In this document: piece after piece, positions 54,228-63,907 of the stretch | How the letters are laid out: the number at the start of each line of letters is the position of its first letter | How positions within the stretch are numbered: position 1 is the first letter of the stretch | Origin: Zhongshania antarctica | Lineage (GTDB): Bacteria; Pseudomonadota; Gammaproteobacteria; Pseudomonadales; Spongiibacteraceae | Direction of reading: 5' to 3' | Length of the DNA: 64,000 bases | NCBI RefSeq assembly: GCF_014202945.1 | Contig: NZ_JACHHW010000001.1 | Span: 587,713-651,712 of the forward strand | Program-made: the position numbers and the translations under genes | The notes under the pieces: generated by a model | Told to the model about the DNA's origin: nothing | The model's input: the letters and a program-made list of their open reading frames with translations, nothing else | The model's database searches: none

Positions 54228-55673
54228 ATGCGAAGCACTTTAGTTTTTTGCGTAGCACTCAGCCTACAGTGGTTTATCAGCTCGGCCGTCGCCAATGAGC
54301 AGACCCCAAACTCGCTTGGCGATTCCGCGACCATTCCCGCAGACCCGGTTTTTACCCCTAATCCCCGTAAAAACCCAAGCCTGAATATCGACTTTGACAA
54401 AAGTGGCAGCGCGGCGGGCAATACCGAGGTCGCCCTCACCCTGCTTGGCCAAGATATATTGCGAGGCAGCTTCGAGCGTTTGTACTGGACTGCTGGCCAA
54501 GCGGTAGCCGGTTTAGCCATGCCCACACCGGTACTGGTTGCGGCGGGCACCAACCCCGGCCCCACCCTGTGCCTTACCGCAGCGGTACACGGTGACGAAC
54601 TCAACGGCGTAGAAACAATTCGCCGAGTGATGTTCAGCCTCGAAAGCGACAAGCTCAATGGCGTCGTGATTGGCGTACCTATTGTTAACATGCACGGGTT
54701 TCGCCGCTCATCGCGCTACCTGCCAGATCGCCGCGACTTAAACCGCTATTTCCCTGGCGACCCTAAGGGCAGCTCAGCGGGCCGCATTGCCTACAGTTTT
54801 TTTAATGAGGTTATTTCCCATTGCGACCGCCTCATTGACATTCACACCGGCTCCTTCCATCGCACCAACCTCACCCAGCTGCGCGGTAACTTAGGCAAAG
54901 AAAGCGTGGCTCAATTCAGCCGCATGTTTCACGACGTAACCGTTATCGATGGTGCTGGTGCCCCAGGTACGCTGCGCCGCGCGTCGGTCGACGCCGGTAT
55001 TCCGGCGGTAATCCTAGAGGCAGGCGAACCTTTGCGCCTGCAGCTAAAGGAAGTTAAGCAAAGTGTTAATGGCATCAAGGCCGTTATGCACCATCTCAAT
55101 ATGATTGATGACAAGCCCCAGCGCGCGCCTAAGCAAAACGTCTTTTATAAATCGACGTGGCTTCGCGCCGACCAAAGCGGCGTCTTTCTCAGCGAGGCCA
55201 AACTCGGCCAAAACGTGAAAAAAGGCGATATTCTCGGCTCAGTCACCGACCCCATCACCAACCGCAGCTCGGTGATTCGCTCCAGTGTCGACGGTCAGAT
55301 TATCGGCCTTGCGCTTAACCAAATGGTTATGCCCGGCTTTGCCGCCTATCACGTTGGCATCGCCGCCGATGTGAAGAAGGTAGCTGCCGACAAAGTCGCG
55401 GACAGCGTAGTAGCCGAAGCCCTAGAGCCGGTTGCCGAAAACATGAAGGAAGTGGCCAGAGAAGCGGCACAAAAAGCCGCTAAAACCAGCAATGATCCCA
55501 AGGCCGTTGATGCCGCAGTGCGCAAGGCGATTAAGGACAATGCGAAAAACACCTCGCATTTGGTAGACGAACCACCGCGTGAGAAAAGCGGCGGCGAGCC
55601 TGAAACCGAGGGCGCCAAAGAACCGGCTATGTCCATACGGCCCAATGACGAAATGGAAGAGCATCCCGAATAG
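54228..55673 (+). CDS. Succinylglutamate desuccinylase/aspartoacylase-family protein, exported
   Basis: This 481-residue zinc-dependent deacylase of the AstE/AspA (M14-like) family has a signal peptide ending near AVAN-EQT. Zinc ligands are in AAVHGDELNG (HxxE) and IDIHTGSFHR. RYLPDRRDLNRYFPG is a substrate-binding stretch. A beta-strand region near 320-385 (SGVFLSEAKLGQNVKKGDIL) resembles a biotinyl/lipoyl-like hairpin found in this family. The last 100 residues are an unusual low-complexity Ala/Lys/Glu tail, probably a helix. A periplasmic deacylase or peptidase is likely. The substrate is unknown. A terminator follows. Confidence 0.85.
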   Translation: MRSTLVFCVALSLQWFISSAVANEQTPNSLGDSATIPADPVFTPNPRKNPSLNIDFDKSGSAAGNTEVALTLLGQDILRGSFERLYWTAGQAVAGLAMPTPVLVAAGTNPGPTLCLTAAVHGDELNGVETIRRVMFSLESDKLNGVVIGVPIVNMHGFRRSSRYLPDRRDLNRYFPGDPKGSSAGRIAYSFFNEVISHCDRLIDIHTGSFHRTNLTQLRGNLGKESVAQFSRMFHDVTVIDGAGAPGTLRRASVDAGIPAVILEAGEPLRLQLKEVKQSVNGIKAVMHHLNMIDDKPQRAPKQNVFYKSTWLRADQSGVFLSEAKLGQNVKKGDILGSVTDPITNRSSVIRSSVDGQIIGLALNQMVMPGFAAYHVGIAADVKKVAADKVADSVVAEALEPVAENMKEVAREAAQKAAKTSNDPKAVDAAVRKAIKDNAKNTSHLVDEPPREKSGGEPETEGAKEPAMSIRPNDEMEEHPE

Positions 55674-55697
55674 CCCTACCATCACTTAGCCAAAACC

Positions 55698-55728
55698 AAA
55701 AAGCCCCGCCTTAGTCGCGGGGCTTTTT
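55698..55728. terminator. Bidirectional rho-independent terminator
   Basis: AAAAAGCCCCGC and GCGGGGCTTTTT form a perfect stem with A- and T-runs on its two sides. It separates the convergent deacylase and amidase genes and can stop both transcripts. Confidence 0.93.
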
Positions 55729-55745
55729 ATTGTGCGCTTGGCAAT

Positions 55746-57209
55746 TTAGCAGGTGAAGCCCAACTCCCGCTCCAACTGGGCAGCCAAATTAAACAGGGTC
55801 TCTTCATCGCCCATCCGCCCGGTAAACTGCATGCCAATCGGCAAGCCACTCTCGCTCATATGCAACGGCACCGACATGCCGGGCAAGCCACTAACATTGC
55901 CCATAATGGTAAATGCCATCTTCCCCAAGATCGGCCCTGCCATTTGCTCCACCAAGCCGGTATTAAACAATAATTTACCCATATTCACCCGGTGACTCGC
56001 GAGCATCAGCAGCTCTTCGACACGGGAGTTGGGCAGCACGCCATGGGGTTCTGCGGGGGTAGGTACAGTCGGGCAAAGCATGACATCAAAATCAGTCAAT
56101 AAGCGCCCCATCGCCAGCTGAACGTCATCCCAGCCGCGCTTAGCCGTAATAACGTCGGCGCCGCTAAATGAACGACCTAGCATCGCCATATTTTTGGTGG
56201 CAGGTTCAAACTTAGCGACGCAGGCGGCGCCATACTCACGCCGATAGCGGTCAACCATACTTGCCACTTCGGCGCAGACGACCACAAAGAAATCTCGCCA
56301 AAACTGATTAACATCAATCTGTGGCTCGGCATCTTCCACCACGTGCCCCATCTTTTCTAGCGCTTGGGCAGTGGCATCTAACGCGGCTAGCACCTCGGCA
56401 TCAACAACGGTATTCACCAAGGGTTTTCTGCTCAAGGCAATGCGTAGCGGTCGGGCTTCACGCTGGGTAGCAGCCAAAAAGCTGCCCTTGGGCGGGGCAA
56501 TATTATAGGGCGCGCCAATTTCATGTCCGCTACTGCAGTCCAACATCGCTGCGCTGTCGCGAACACTGCGGGTCAGTACGTGCTCAGCAACAGCGCCCTG
56601 CCAATCTTCACCATTGTCGGGGCCAAGGGGATTGCGACCACGGGAGGGCTTTAAGCCAAACACCCCGCACCAGGAGGATGGAAAGCGAATAGAGCCGCCG
56701 CCGTCACCACCGTGGGCCATTGGCACAATACCCGCGGCCACGGCCGCCGCACTGCCACCAGAAGAACCACCAGTGCTATAACCATGCTTATGAGGATTAT
56801 GAGTGGGGCCAAAGGATTTGGGCTCAGTAGTGATTATTAGGCCAAATTCGGGGGTATTGGTTTTGGCAAAAATATTCACCCCGCTGGCTTTGTAGCGTCG
56901 CACCAATTCGCTGTCATAGTCAGGTATTACAGTAATTCCCCGACTGCCCATACGCAGCGGTTCACCGGCAAAACATGCCAATAAGTCTTTTAAAACAAAG
57001 GGCACGCCTTTAAACGGGCCGTCCGGTAGGCCTTGTTCTATTTGGCGATAAGCGCGTTCATCGAAGCGATGGATAATGGCATTTATACTTGGGTTACGCT
57101 CGTTGGCGACAGCCAGTGCAGCATCAAGTAACTCTTTAGGGCTTACCGCCCCATTGCGAACCAGCTCTGCCAGACCAAGGGCATCGTATTCACCGTATTC
57201 TTTAAACAT
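55746..57209 (-). CDS. Amidase (amidase signature family)
   Basis: This 487-residue amidase signature enzyme hydrolyses an amide. The catalytic triad is Lys74 in FVLKD, cis-Ser150 in STGGSSGGS, and nucleophile Ser173 in [11 protein letters not shown]. No GatB/GatC partner is nearby, and text such as [12 protein letters not shown] and [20 protein letters not shown] fits stand-alone catabolic amidases. There is no signal peptide. The substrate is unknown. Fatty-acid amide or 6-aminohexanoate-type amides are family possibilities. It lies alone between terminators. Confidence 0.9.
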   Translation of the reverse strand: MFKEYGEYDALGLAELVRNGAVSPKELLDAALAVANERNPSINAIIHRFDERAYRQIEQGLPDGPFKGVPFVLKDLLACFAGEPLRMGSRGITVIPDYDSELVRRYKASGVNIFAKTNTPEFGLIITTEPKSFGPTHNPHKHGYSTGGSSGGSAAAVAAGIVPMAHGGDGGGSIRFPSSWCGVFGLKPSRGRNPLGPDNGEDWQGAVAEHVLTRSVRDSAAMLDCSSGHEIGAPYNIAPPKGSFLAATQREARPLRIALSRKPLVNTVVDAEVLAALDATAQALEKMGHVVEDAEPQIDVNQFWRDFFVVVCAEVASMVDRYRREYGAACVAKFEPATKNMAMLGRSFSGADVITAKRGWDDVQLAMGRLLTDFDVMLCPTVPTPAEPHGVLPNSRVEELLMLASHRVNMGKLLFNTGLVEQMAGPILGKMAFTIMGNVSGLPGMSVPLHMSESGLPIGMQFTGRMGDEETLFNLAAQLERELGFTC

Positions 57210-57401
57210 TCCCGTCTCCGCGATCTTATTTGCTGCAAATAGTAACAGTTCTGTTACCTAAACTGAGCTAAACAAAGGGAATTAGCCTTTAACTAAATTG
57301 CCTTTGGCAGCGCGACACAATACGCGCTACAGTAGCTTACAAACGCTGACACACTGTTGGCTGGCAACATCCTCAATTCATAACAATATAAGGTTGCAGA
57401 T

Positions 57402-57653
57402 ATGCCGCTATCGAAAGACATTCTTGACGAAATTCGCGTATTAACCCAATTCAACCCAGCCTCTGCGCTTGAGGGCATTAAGGTTCACCACACCGCCGAC
57501 CCCGCCACCATCGCTGCGACCGAGCGTTTATTTGCCAAAGAACTGATTACTCAAGCTGATGGCGGCTATCTTACCAATAGCGGCCTAGAAGTCATTCGCC
57601 ACCTCGATAGCCTAATGACGGTTTTGAACTGCAAAGACAAAGAATTAGCCTAA
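57402..57653 (+). CDS. TIGR02647 family small protein
   Basis: This 83-residue cytoplasmic protein matches the TIGR02647 family, found in Pseudomonas and relatives and of unknown function. AAGG lies 8 bases before the ATG. Conserved text is LTQFNPASALEGIKVHHTAD and ELITQADGGYLTNSGLEV, which looks like a winged-helix-type small domain. It is a single gene with a hairpin just beyond the stop. Confidence 0.85.
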   Translation: MPLSKDILDEIRVLTQFNPASALEGIKVHHTADPATIAATERLFAKELITQADGGYLTNSGLEVIRHLDSLMTVLNCKDKELA

Positions 57654-57662
57654 ATCCAAACA

Positions 57663-57686
57663 TGCGGAAGGCCAAAGCCTTCCGCA
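57663..57686. terminator. Perfect stem-loop between convergent genes
   Basis: TGCGGAAGGC and GCCTTCCGCA form a perfect 10-base-pair stem with a four-base loop between the TIGR02647 gene and the leftward lipase chaperone gene. T-runs are short, so efficiency is uncertain, but the position fits a shared terminator. Confidence 0.65.
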
Positions 57687-57707
57687 CATTATGAGAACTA
57701 ACCGCAA

Positions 57708-58748
57708 TCACTCGCGGCCGATTCGACGTTCACCGGCAAATCGAAAAAATCCAGATTGCTCCTCGCGCTGAATAAGCTCGCTCTGCTCGGCAAACAAGGC
57801 TGTTTGCAATGCCTGCAAGCGGCGACGTTGCTCGCCACCAGTGTACTCGGCCAAAATGCTTTGGCGCTGTTCCATATAGTTACTGCCGGTAGTCCACAAC
57901 TCATCCCGACGCTTATCTAAGGCGGTCCAGCGATCAAGCGCTTGGGCATCCATACCCAAACCGCTGCGAATTTCCCTAAGTGACGCCAAACGCGTCGAGT
58001 CAGGAAGGTTCCGCAGCTCCTGCTGCACTGAGTCTAAACTTAGAAAGCGATCCATCAATTCCGTCCGCCGCGTGGCAAGCAAGGGCTCGGCCTTATCGCC
58101 CAAGGCATCGCGCACCGACGCCACAAATTGCGTTAATTTTTCCTCCGGAAGGCCTTCGGCCATTTCGTCTACCGCAATTAAGGCCTCTTCAATTTTGCGA
58201 TTGCGCAGCTCTGCCGCCCAAATCTGTTCTGCGTCAGCGCCAAAAGCATCAAAGCGTTTAGCCCAAAGGGCGTCGCGACGCTCCGCCGGCGACATCGCAC
58301 GCAGTACATCGCGCTCGGTCAGCAGCCATGCATTATAGTTAGACCACGACTGATATTTGGCCAGTAATTCTGCAGCCAAGTCGGGGTACATTTGCGCCAG
58401 CAGTGCTTCAACACGACTCTCCCAATCCTCTGGGTAGCGCGATTTTAGATAGGAAATCAGCTGCTCTAGCAAGCGAATTTGCGCGTGTTTCACCTCGATC
58501 ACGCTGGCAAATTTTTGAGTTAAATCCGCAATAAACTGCGCTTCATCAACTTCATTTAATTCGGGTCTTCCTCGATCATTCTCAGTCGGCTCGACATTCC
58601 CAACCGCCGTCGCAGTTAACATTGGCGCATGTACTTCATCGCTAACAGCCTGTTCTGGCGTTTGCCAGAACAGGCCAAAGCAAGCACTAACGACAATCGC
58701 TACCAACAAAAACACTACCCATGGTTTGCTTATCGTTTTCTCGCTCAT
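57708..58748 (-). CDS. Lipase chaperone (foldase)-like membrane-anchored protein
   Basis: This 346-residue protein has an N-terminal membrane anchor (VVFLLVAIVVSACFGLFW) and a long charged helical periplasmic region, as in lipase-specific foldases (LifO/Lif), which fold family I lipases in the periplasm. It lies 21 bases after the lipase gene on the same strand, the classic lipase-foldase order. C-terminal text such as DRWTALDKRRDELW and the helical repeats fit the family. The RxxFDY motif of the first mini-domain, required in known foldases, is not found. The region between anchor and helices is short. It may be a divergent foldase. Confidence 0.75.
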   Translation of the reverse strand: MSEKTISKPWVVFLLVAIVVSACFGLFWQTPEQAVSDEVHAPMLTATAVGNVEPTENDRGRPELNEVDEAQFIADLTQKFASVIEVKHAQIRLLEQLISYLKSRYPEDWESRVEALLAQMYPDLAAELLAKYQSWSNYNAWLLTERDVLRAMSPAERRDALWAKRFDAFGADAEQIWAAELRNRKIEEALIAVDEMAEGLPEEKLTQFVASVRDALGDKAEPLLATRRTELMDRFLSLDSVQQELRNLPDSTRLASLREIRSGLGMDAQALDRWTALDKRRDELWTTGSNYMEQRQSILAEYTGGEQRRRLQALQTALFAEQSELIQREEQSGFFRFAGERRIGRE

Positions 58749-58769
58749 AACACCTACTCACCCGTTTTA

Positions 58770-59885
58770 TTAAAAGCCATTGTCGGCGATAAAATCGGTA
58801 ATCGCGGCGTAAAATTCCATTTCGTCAAAGGTATCGGGTGGCACGCCAATCACGTCCAAATGATCCTGGTTTATCTTCCATGCGTGAGACGTCATTTGGG
58901 TTTGGTTAGGTGCGTTCAGGTCACCCACATAGCCAGTATTGCTCTGCGCCCAAACGTAATCTAGGCAGCCATAACATTCCCAATACTCAAGACGATAACC
59001 CATTTGCTGAGAGTTAATACCGACTAAACCATCGTCGTCATTGTCACTCGCATCGCCATCACCAGTACCGAGGGCGCCGTCGCCATTGGCGTCATAGCTG
59101 GCGTAGCCGTCACCATCAATCTCAGTCCAAAGCTCCTTAAGCAAATACAAGGCGGGGTTCATATTGCCGTTGTCTTGACCTGTTAAAAAGCTCCGCGAGC
59201 GCTCGATATTCGCGGATCCGGCAGGGTAGTTCTGATTAAACGCGTAGGTGCCCGTTGTCACCCCATCGTTGGGGTCAAAGTCATGATTCACCAGCTGTTT
59301 CAGCGCCGCGATAGCGTCGTTGCCGCCGCTGTAAATCGTGTTGCCAAAGTAGTCAGCTAAGGTCGCCAAAACGGACTGCACGCCAGGCTGCAAATTTAAA
59401 ACATATTGCGCTATAGGCGAGCCACGGTGGGGCGACGAAATACTAATGCCGTATTTAACCACCCGATACCCGCGATTATCCTGCAGTAATTTAGCCGCTT
59501 TACGCAGGTCTAAACCACCTTGAGAGTGACCAATAATATTGACATAGCTGTGACCCGAGCTGGCCAAATAGCCTTCAATGTCTTGGTATAACTCGTAACC
59601 ACGCTGCTCCGATCCGGCAAAGGGCGTCACCGAAGCCACAAAAGACTCCTGCCCAGAATGAATGTCGTGATTGCAATAGTACTCACCCCACTGGCAGGTA
59701 TCTAAAACGTAAACGCCATAATCATCGCCCCAGTAGTCATAACCTAAAATGTCATCAAAACCGGCCATGCCGTGGGCGAACACAATCGGGTATTGGGTTT
59801 TATTGGCATCGCGTGCAAATGCAGGCGACGTCGTCGTACTCACAAGTATTAAAATTCCAATACTCAGTAATTGGCTAAGCTTCAT
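58770..59885 (-). CDS. Secreted triacylglycerol lipase (family I.1/I.2-like)
   Basis: This 371-residue alpha/beta hydrolase has a signal peptide (cleavage near AFA-RDA). The oxyanion-side motif is FAHGMAGFDD (36-45), the nucleophile elbow GHSQGG carries Ser121, and the late His is in NQDHLDVIG. Calcium and catalytic Asp lie in the Asp-rich part. Family I lipases use a foldase and the type II secretion system, and the foldase-like gene follows directly. It is longer than usual because of an Asp/Gly-rich insert (about 257-288, DGDGYASYDANGDGALG) that resembles calcium-binding DxDxDG loops. It releases fatty acids from triglycerides or similar esters. Confidence 0.92.
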   Translation of the reverse strand: MKLSQLLSIGILILVSTTTSPAFARDANKTQYPIVFAHGMAGFDDILGYDYWGDDYGVYVLDTCQWGEYYCNHDIHSGQESFVASVTPFAGSEQRGYELYQDIEGYLASSGHSYVNIIGHSQGGLDLRKAAKLLQDNRGYRVVKYGISISSPHRGSPIAQYVLNLQPGVQSVLATLADYFGNTIYSGGNDAIAALKQLVNHDFDPNDGVTTGTYAFNQNYPAGSANIERSRSFLTGQDNGNMNPALYLLKELWTEIDGDGYASYDANGDGALGTGDGDASDNDDDGLVGINSQQMGYRLEYWECYGCLDYVWAQSNTGYVGDLNAPNQTQMTSHAWKINQDHLDVIGVPPDTFDEMEFYAAITDFIADNGF

Positions 59886-60267
59886 AGAGATATTCTCCGG
59901 TATTATTTTTTAAACTACGCGGAAGCCTTAGCATAAAAGCCGGGAAACCAAAGCCGTAACGGCTTACTGCGGAAACGCGAACAGCTTTTAGAGCTAACAT
60001 CAGGCTTGCTATTATTTTTTTCAGCCATCTTTGCACTAAACAGTTGCCGACACGTCCTGTGTAAAATCATCCAAGTTATCGATGACAACATTACATATTT
60101 TTAACACATACAAACAAGGCGAATCAATAAAAAAATCGCTGCGTGCGATGTTCGTCACAGCTCGGCGCTTAAATGGTGTTGGCGTAAATAGCGCAACCTA
60201 TGGCCACTGCAGTTTGATAAGCTAGGCACCACACTGCGCAATAGCGCTTTATATTGGAATAATATCT
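59886..60267. other. Divergent promoter region, lipase / DUF457-type protein
   Basis: AT-rich DNA of 380 bases lies between the two genes. No conserved operator, terminator or small gene was identified by eye. Confidence 0.4.
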
Positions 60268-61266
60268 ATGGATCCATTGACTCAAGGCCTGCTCGGCGCC
60301 ACCGCTGCCGCCAACTCCAGGCTGGCTAAGGCGCCGCGCGCCGTGGCACTCGGCCTCGGGTTTCTGGGTGGCATGGCCGCAGACTTAGATGTCTTGATCC
60401 GCTCCACTAGCGACCCTCTGCTGTTTTTAGAGTTTCACCGCCAGTTCACCCACTCCCTTGTGTTCATTCCCTTTGGCGGCTTGCTTTGCGGACTGGTATT
60501 GCACGCCCTGTTTGCCAAACGTAAAGGTTTTAGCCGCTGGCAAAGCATTCTGTTTTGCACCCTCGGCTACGCCACCCACGCACTGCTCGACGCCTGCACA
60601 ACCTATGGTACGCAATTGTATTGGCCCTTTAGCAATGAGCGGGTCGCGTGGAATATTATGTCGATTATTGACCCGCTCTACACCGTGCCCATTGCGGCCT
60701 TACTAGCCCTTAGCTTAAGCCCCCAGCGCCACTGGCTGGCGCGTATCGCCTTATTCTGGGTGTTTGCCTACCCAGCGGTGGGGTGGTGGCAGCGTGAGCG
60801 AGCAGAAAGTGTTGCTTACCAGCTCGCCGCGAGTCGCCAGCACCAAGTGCTTAGTTTGAGTGCCAAGCCCTCCTTTGCCAATTTACTGCTCTGGAAAGTT
60901 ATTTACCGGACACCCGATTACTTTTATGTTGACGCCGTGCGCATGGGTATTAAGCCAAAAGTCATTGAAGGCACTGCCATTGCGCCTCTGGATATTCAAC
61001 GTGATTTACCGTGGCTGCAGGCAGGGTCACAGCAGGCCGAAGACCTTGAACGCTTCCGCTGGTTTTCCCAAGATTATATTGCGCTAGCAGCAAACAACCC
61101 AAAGCGGGTTATTGATTTACGCTACTCATTACTCCCCAATGAAATCGACGCACTTTGGAGTATTGAATTATCACCAAACAATAGTGAACAACACGTGCGC
61201 TATATTACCCAGCGCAGCGACAGCCGAGCGAAGTCGGTAGAACTGTGGAATATGCTATTTCACTGA
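60268..61266 (+). CDS. Membrane-bound metal-dependent hydrolase, YdjM/DUF457 family
   Basis: This 332-residue inner-membrane protein begins MDPLTQGLLGA, the family start, and carries metal-site histidines and aspartates in FHRQFTHSL, GYATHALLDACTTYGTQ and DLDVLIRS. About four membrane segments are followed by a soluble C-terminal region. The family (YbcI/YdjM, DUF457) is annotated as membrane-bound metal-dependent hydrolases. YdjM is linked to the SOS regulon in E. coli, but no LexA box was seen here. The substrate is unknown. Confidence 0.87.
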   Translation: MDPLTQGLLGATAAANSRLAKAPRAVALGLGFLGGMAADLDVLIRSTSDPLLFLEFHRQFTHSLVFIPFGGLLCGLVLHALFAKRKGFSRWQSILFCTLGYATHALLDACTTYGTQLYWPFSNERVAWNIMSIIDPLYTVPIAALLALSLSPQRHWLARIALFWVFAYPAVGWWQRERAESVAYQLAASRQHQVLSLSAKPSFANLLLWKVIYRTPDYFYVDAVRMGIKPKVIEGTAIAPLDIQRDLPWLQAGSQQAEDLERFRWFSQDYIALAANNPKRVIDLRYSLLPNEIDALWSIELSPNNSEQHVRYITQRSDSRAKSVELWNMLFH

Positions 61267-61294
61267 CCTAGGCACTGACGAAACCCTCTGCACG

Positions 61295-62242
61295 CTAAAA
61301 GTAGTAGCCAAAATTTATGCGTATACCGCGAATATCTTCTGCCTGAACCACCGCTAAACCCAAGCGTAAAAAGCTCAGCTGCGCCATATGACGGCGGGTA
61401 CTCCCCACACTCACCGCCAGTTCATTTTGGCTACGTGTATAAGTGTCTGTGCCCTTAAACAGCGTGTTCACAAAACTCAATTCAACACTGAGTAATTCGT
61501 GGGCGAAAGCCATAGGCATAGAATACAAGAGACCATTTCTAAACACCGTATTCGCCATATTAGGATCAAACTCGTTACCGGCCAAGGTCACTTTTAAGGT
61601 TTTGTAATAGCCTATAAGATTACCAATATATATTGAGTTCCGCGTTGATCCCAAAGGAATACGGTAAGCGCTAGATACCGACACCCCCGCCTGCTCAGCC
61701 TCTTGATCTAAATCACTCGATTTGACATAGCCCACGCTCATACCCGGCGTAATGGCCCAATTCGCGCTTACCGGTATACGCAACGCCAAGCCCGGCTGTA
61801 TTGAATAGGTTTTAGCGTCGTTTACCTCGCCCTGGGTAAGCGGCATACTCAAAATCCATTGTCGACCCGAAATTCGTTGCGAACGAAAAGTATACGTTAA
61901 GGGCATAGTGACATAGCTTATTTTTACCCCGTTGGCTTCAAACTCACCAACGGTAAAACTAAGGCCAAAAAGATTGGGGATATCGCCAACCTCATCAAAC
62001 ACCGAGTTCAGTTGCTCCAAGGTAGTATCCAACACCAGCGCAAACGCACTGTCGACCGTTTGCGGTAACAATGAGCCCGGATTACCCGCTAATAGACTCG
62101 ACGCCCCCCCCAATAGGCCATCACCAATACCCAGCTCCGCTTCAATCGGCAAAAGTGATAAGACGGCATCAGTGGCAAGGGCTTTAGATGCCGCGGCGCC
62201 TATACACAGTGTGAGTGCCAAGCACATTAACCCCCTCATCAC
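61295..62242 (-). CDS. Outer-membrane beta-barrel protein of unknown function
   Basis: I do not recognise a named family. It is a 315-residue exported protein with a signal peptide ending near KALA-TDA. A short N-terminal helical region rich in Leu and Gly (LGIGDGLLGGASSLL) follows. Alternating strands of outer-membrane barrel type then run to a C-terminal GYYF with aromatic ending. Strand-like segments include ISYVTMPLTYTF, YSIQPGLALRIPV and LSVELSFVNTLF. It converges with the DUF457-type gene with only 28 bases between. The function is unknown. Confidence 0.7.
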   Translation of the reverse strand: MMRGLMCLALTLCIGAAASKALATDAVLSLLPIEAELGIGDGLLGGASSLLAGNPGSLLPQTVDSAFALVLDTTLEQLNSVFDEVGDIPNLFGLSFTVGEFEANGVKISYVTMPLTYTFRSQRISGRQWILSMPLTQGEVNDAKTYSIQPGLALRIPVSANWAITPGMSVGYVKSSDLDQEAEQAGVSVSSAYRIPLGSTRNSIYIGNLIGYYKTLKVTLAGNEFDPNMANTVFRNGLLYSMPMAFAHELLSVELSFVNTLFKGTDTYTRSQNELAVSVGSTRRHMAQLSFLRLGLAVVQAEDIRGIRINFGYYF

Positions 62243-62466
62243 ACACCCTCATGCCGCCTAATCGCCGCCGCGCAAACACACCCCTGCCCGTCACCTAAGT
62301 AGGGGCTAGCGCAGCTCACAGAGACCATTTGGTATAGTCCACAATTGCCTGCTTAGCCAATACCTGAGTATGCACAATGCTGATTCCCCGCTGCGTCCAC
62401 CAAGCCCCATTGAAATTCGCCGGTTTGCCCCAAATATTGTTAAACACCGAAACTTAGGAACTCGCT

Positions 62467-63468
62467 ATGACTCAGCTCTCTGTGCTCGACCTTTCACCTA
62501 TCACCGCAGATGGCTGTGCTGGCGACTCCCTACGCAACACCTTAGACTTAGCCCAACATGCCGAGCAGTGGGGCTATCAGCGCTACTGGTTGGCGGAACA
62601 CCACAATATGGCGGGCATCGCCAGCGCGGCAACGGCGGTGGTAATAGGCCATGTTGCCGCCGGAACCAAAACCATTCGAGTAGGCGCTGGCGGCGTTATG
62701 CTGCCCAATCACTCCCCCTTAGTTATTGCCGAACAATTTGGCACCTTAGAGGCCTTATTCCCTGGGCGAATCGATCTCGGTCTGGGCCGCGCGCCCGGCA
62801 GCGACCAAGCTACCGCCTACGCGCTGCGCCGCAACCTGCACGCCGACGTAGATCAGTTCCCCAACGATGTTGTCGAGCTGATGAGTTATTTCGGTGAAGC
62901 CGAACCCGGACAGCAAATTCACGCCTTTCCCGGTAGAGGACTGAATGTCCCAATTTGGATATTAGGCTCCAGCTTATTCGGCGCCCAATTAGCGGCATCA
63001 CTTGGTCTGCCTTACGCCTTTGCCTCGCACTTTGCGCCGGATCAAATGCTCGCAGCGATCGAAATTTATCGCGAGCGCTTCCAGCCCTCTGCCCAACTCA
63101 GCAAGCCCTATGTGATGCTCGGCTTTAATATCTTTGCCGCAGACACCGACGCCCAAGCCAATTATCTGGCCAGCTCAATGCAGCGCGCCTTTGTGAATTT
63201 ACGCCGCGGCAACCCCGGCAAACTTCAGCCGCCGGTCGATAATTACCTTCAAGAATTGTCGTTCAGTGAGCAGAGCCTGCTGCAGAACATAATGTCCTGC
63301 TCGGCCATTGGCAGCCCTGACACCGTGCTTGAAAAAACCCGGCAATTCATCGCCAAAACCGGCGCCGATGAATTAATGATTACTTCACAGATTTACGATC
63401 ACACCGCGCGCTTGCGGTCATATGAAATTGTGGGGGCAATGCAGAAACAACTAAATGGCGAGGCTTGA
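62467..63468 (+). CDS. LLM-class flavin-dependent oxidoreductase (YhbW-like)
   Basis: This 333-residue bacterial luciferase-like flavoenzyme is related to YhbW. Start text is [20 protein letters not shown], followed by [37 protein letters not shown] and [14 protein letters not shown], all typical of the single-domain group. Enzymes of this class use reduced FMN and oxygen for monooxygenation. The true substrate of YhbW-type proteins is not known. AGGAACTCGCT precedes the ATG. It converges with the CPXCG gene, four bases apart. Confidence 0.93.
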   Translation: MTQLSVLDLSPITADGCAGDSLRNTLDLAQHAEQWGYQRYWLAEHHNMAGIASAATAVVIGHVAAGTKTIRVGAGGVMLPNHSPLVIAEQFGTLEALFPGRIDLGLGRAPGSDQATAYALRRNLHADVDQFPNDVVELMSYFGEAEPGQQIHAFPGRGLNVPIWILGSSLFGAQLAASLGLPYAFASHFAPDQMLAAIEIYRERFQPSAQLSKPYVMLGFNIFAADTDAQANYLASSMQRAFVNLRRGNPGKLQPPVDNYLQELSFSEQSLLQNIMSCSAIGSPDTVLEKTRQFIAKTGADELMITSQIYDHTARLRSYEIVGAMQKQLNGEA

Positions 63469-63472
63469 GAGC

Positions 63473-63670
63473 CTAGTACGCATCGTTCTCAGTAAACACC
63501 GTCACGTTTAAATCGTCCTCCTCGGTAAGCCAAGCGCTAATAACCATTGGCTGGCAGCAGACCTGGCAATCTTCAACATAGGTCTGCGCGCCCTCTGATG
63601 TGTCGATCAGCAACTCTATTCGCTCGCCACAATAGGGACACCGCTGACTGACCGATTCTAATGCATTCAT
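63473..63670 (-). CDS. CPXCG motif cysteine-rich protein
   Basis: This 65-residue small zinc-ribbon-like protein begins at the ATG at 63670 (MNALESVSQRCPYCG), with AGGT 6 bases ahead. The longer open frame to 63799 adds unrelated text. Cysteine pairs CPYCG and CQVCC (about 25 residues apart) suggest one zinc site. The family is widespread in gammaproteobacteria and of unknown function. Confidence 0.87.
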   Translation of the reverse strand: MNALESVSQRCPYCGERIELLIDTSEGAQTYVEDCQVCCQPMVISAWLTEEDDLNVTVFTENDAY

Positions 63671-63907
63671 ATCGCACCTACTTTGTAAATTAAGTTCGTA
63701 GACGCTACACCTTTGCCGTGCCAGCGCCAAGGAAATTTCTCGTTTTGCCGTCGGCGACAGGTGCACCCGTGACAGACGCCATACAGCTATAAATAACATT
63801 GGAAAGCTGCGCCTTAATCGGTTTGAGCTTTTACTTGATTACGTATAGAGCCGCGCTCTGCGGTAAATTTGGAGCGCAGCGGAAAATTTGTCCGACAGCA
63901 GCGCTTT
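63671..63907. other. Intergenic stretch next to the intron
   Basis: No gene was found. The 3' part (AAATTTGTCCGACAGCAGCG) is the likely 5' exon flank of the group II intron that follows. Confidence 0.45.

Noticed and set aside
63671..63799. N-terminal extension of the CPXCG protein
   Set aside because: Family members begin close to the first CPXCG, and AGGT precedes the ATG at 63670.
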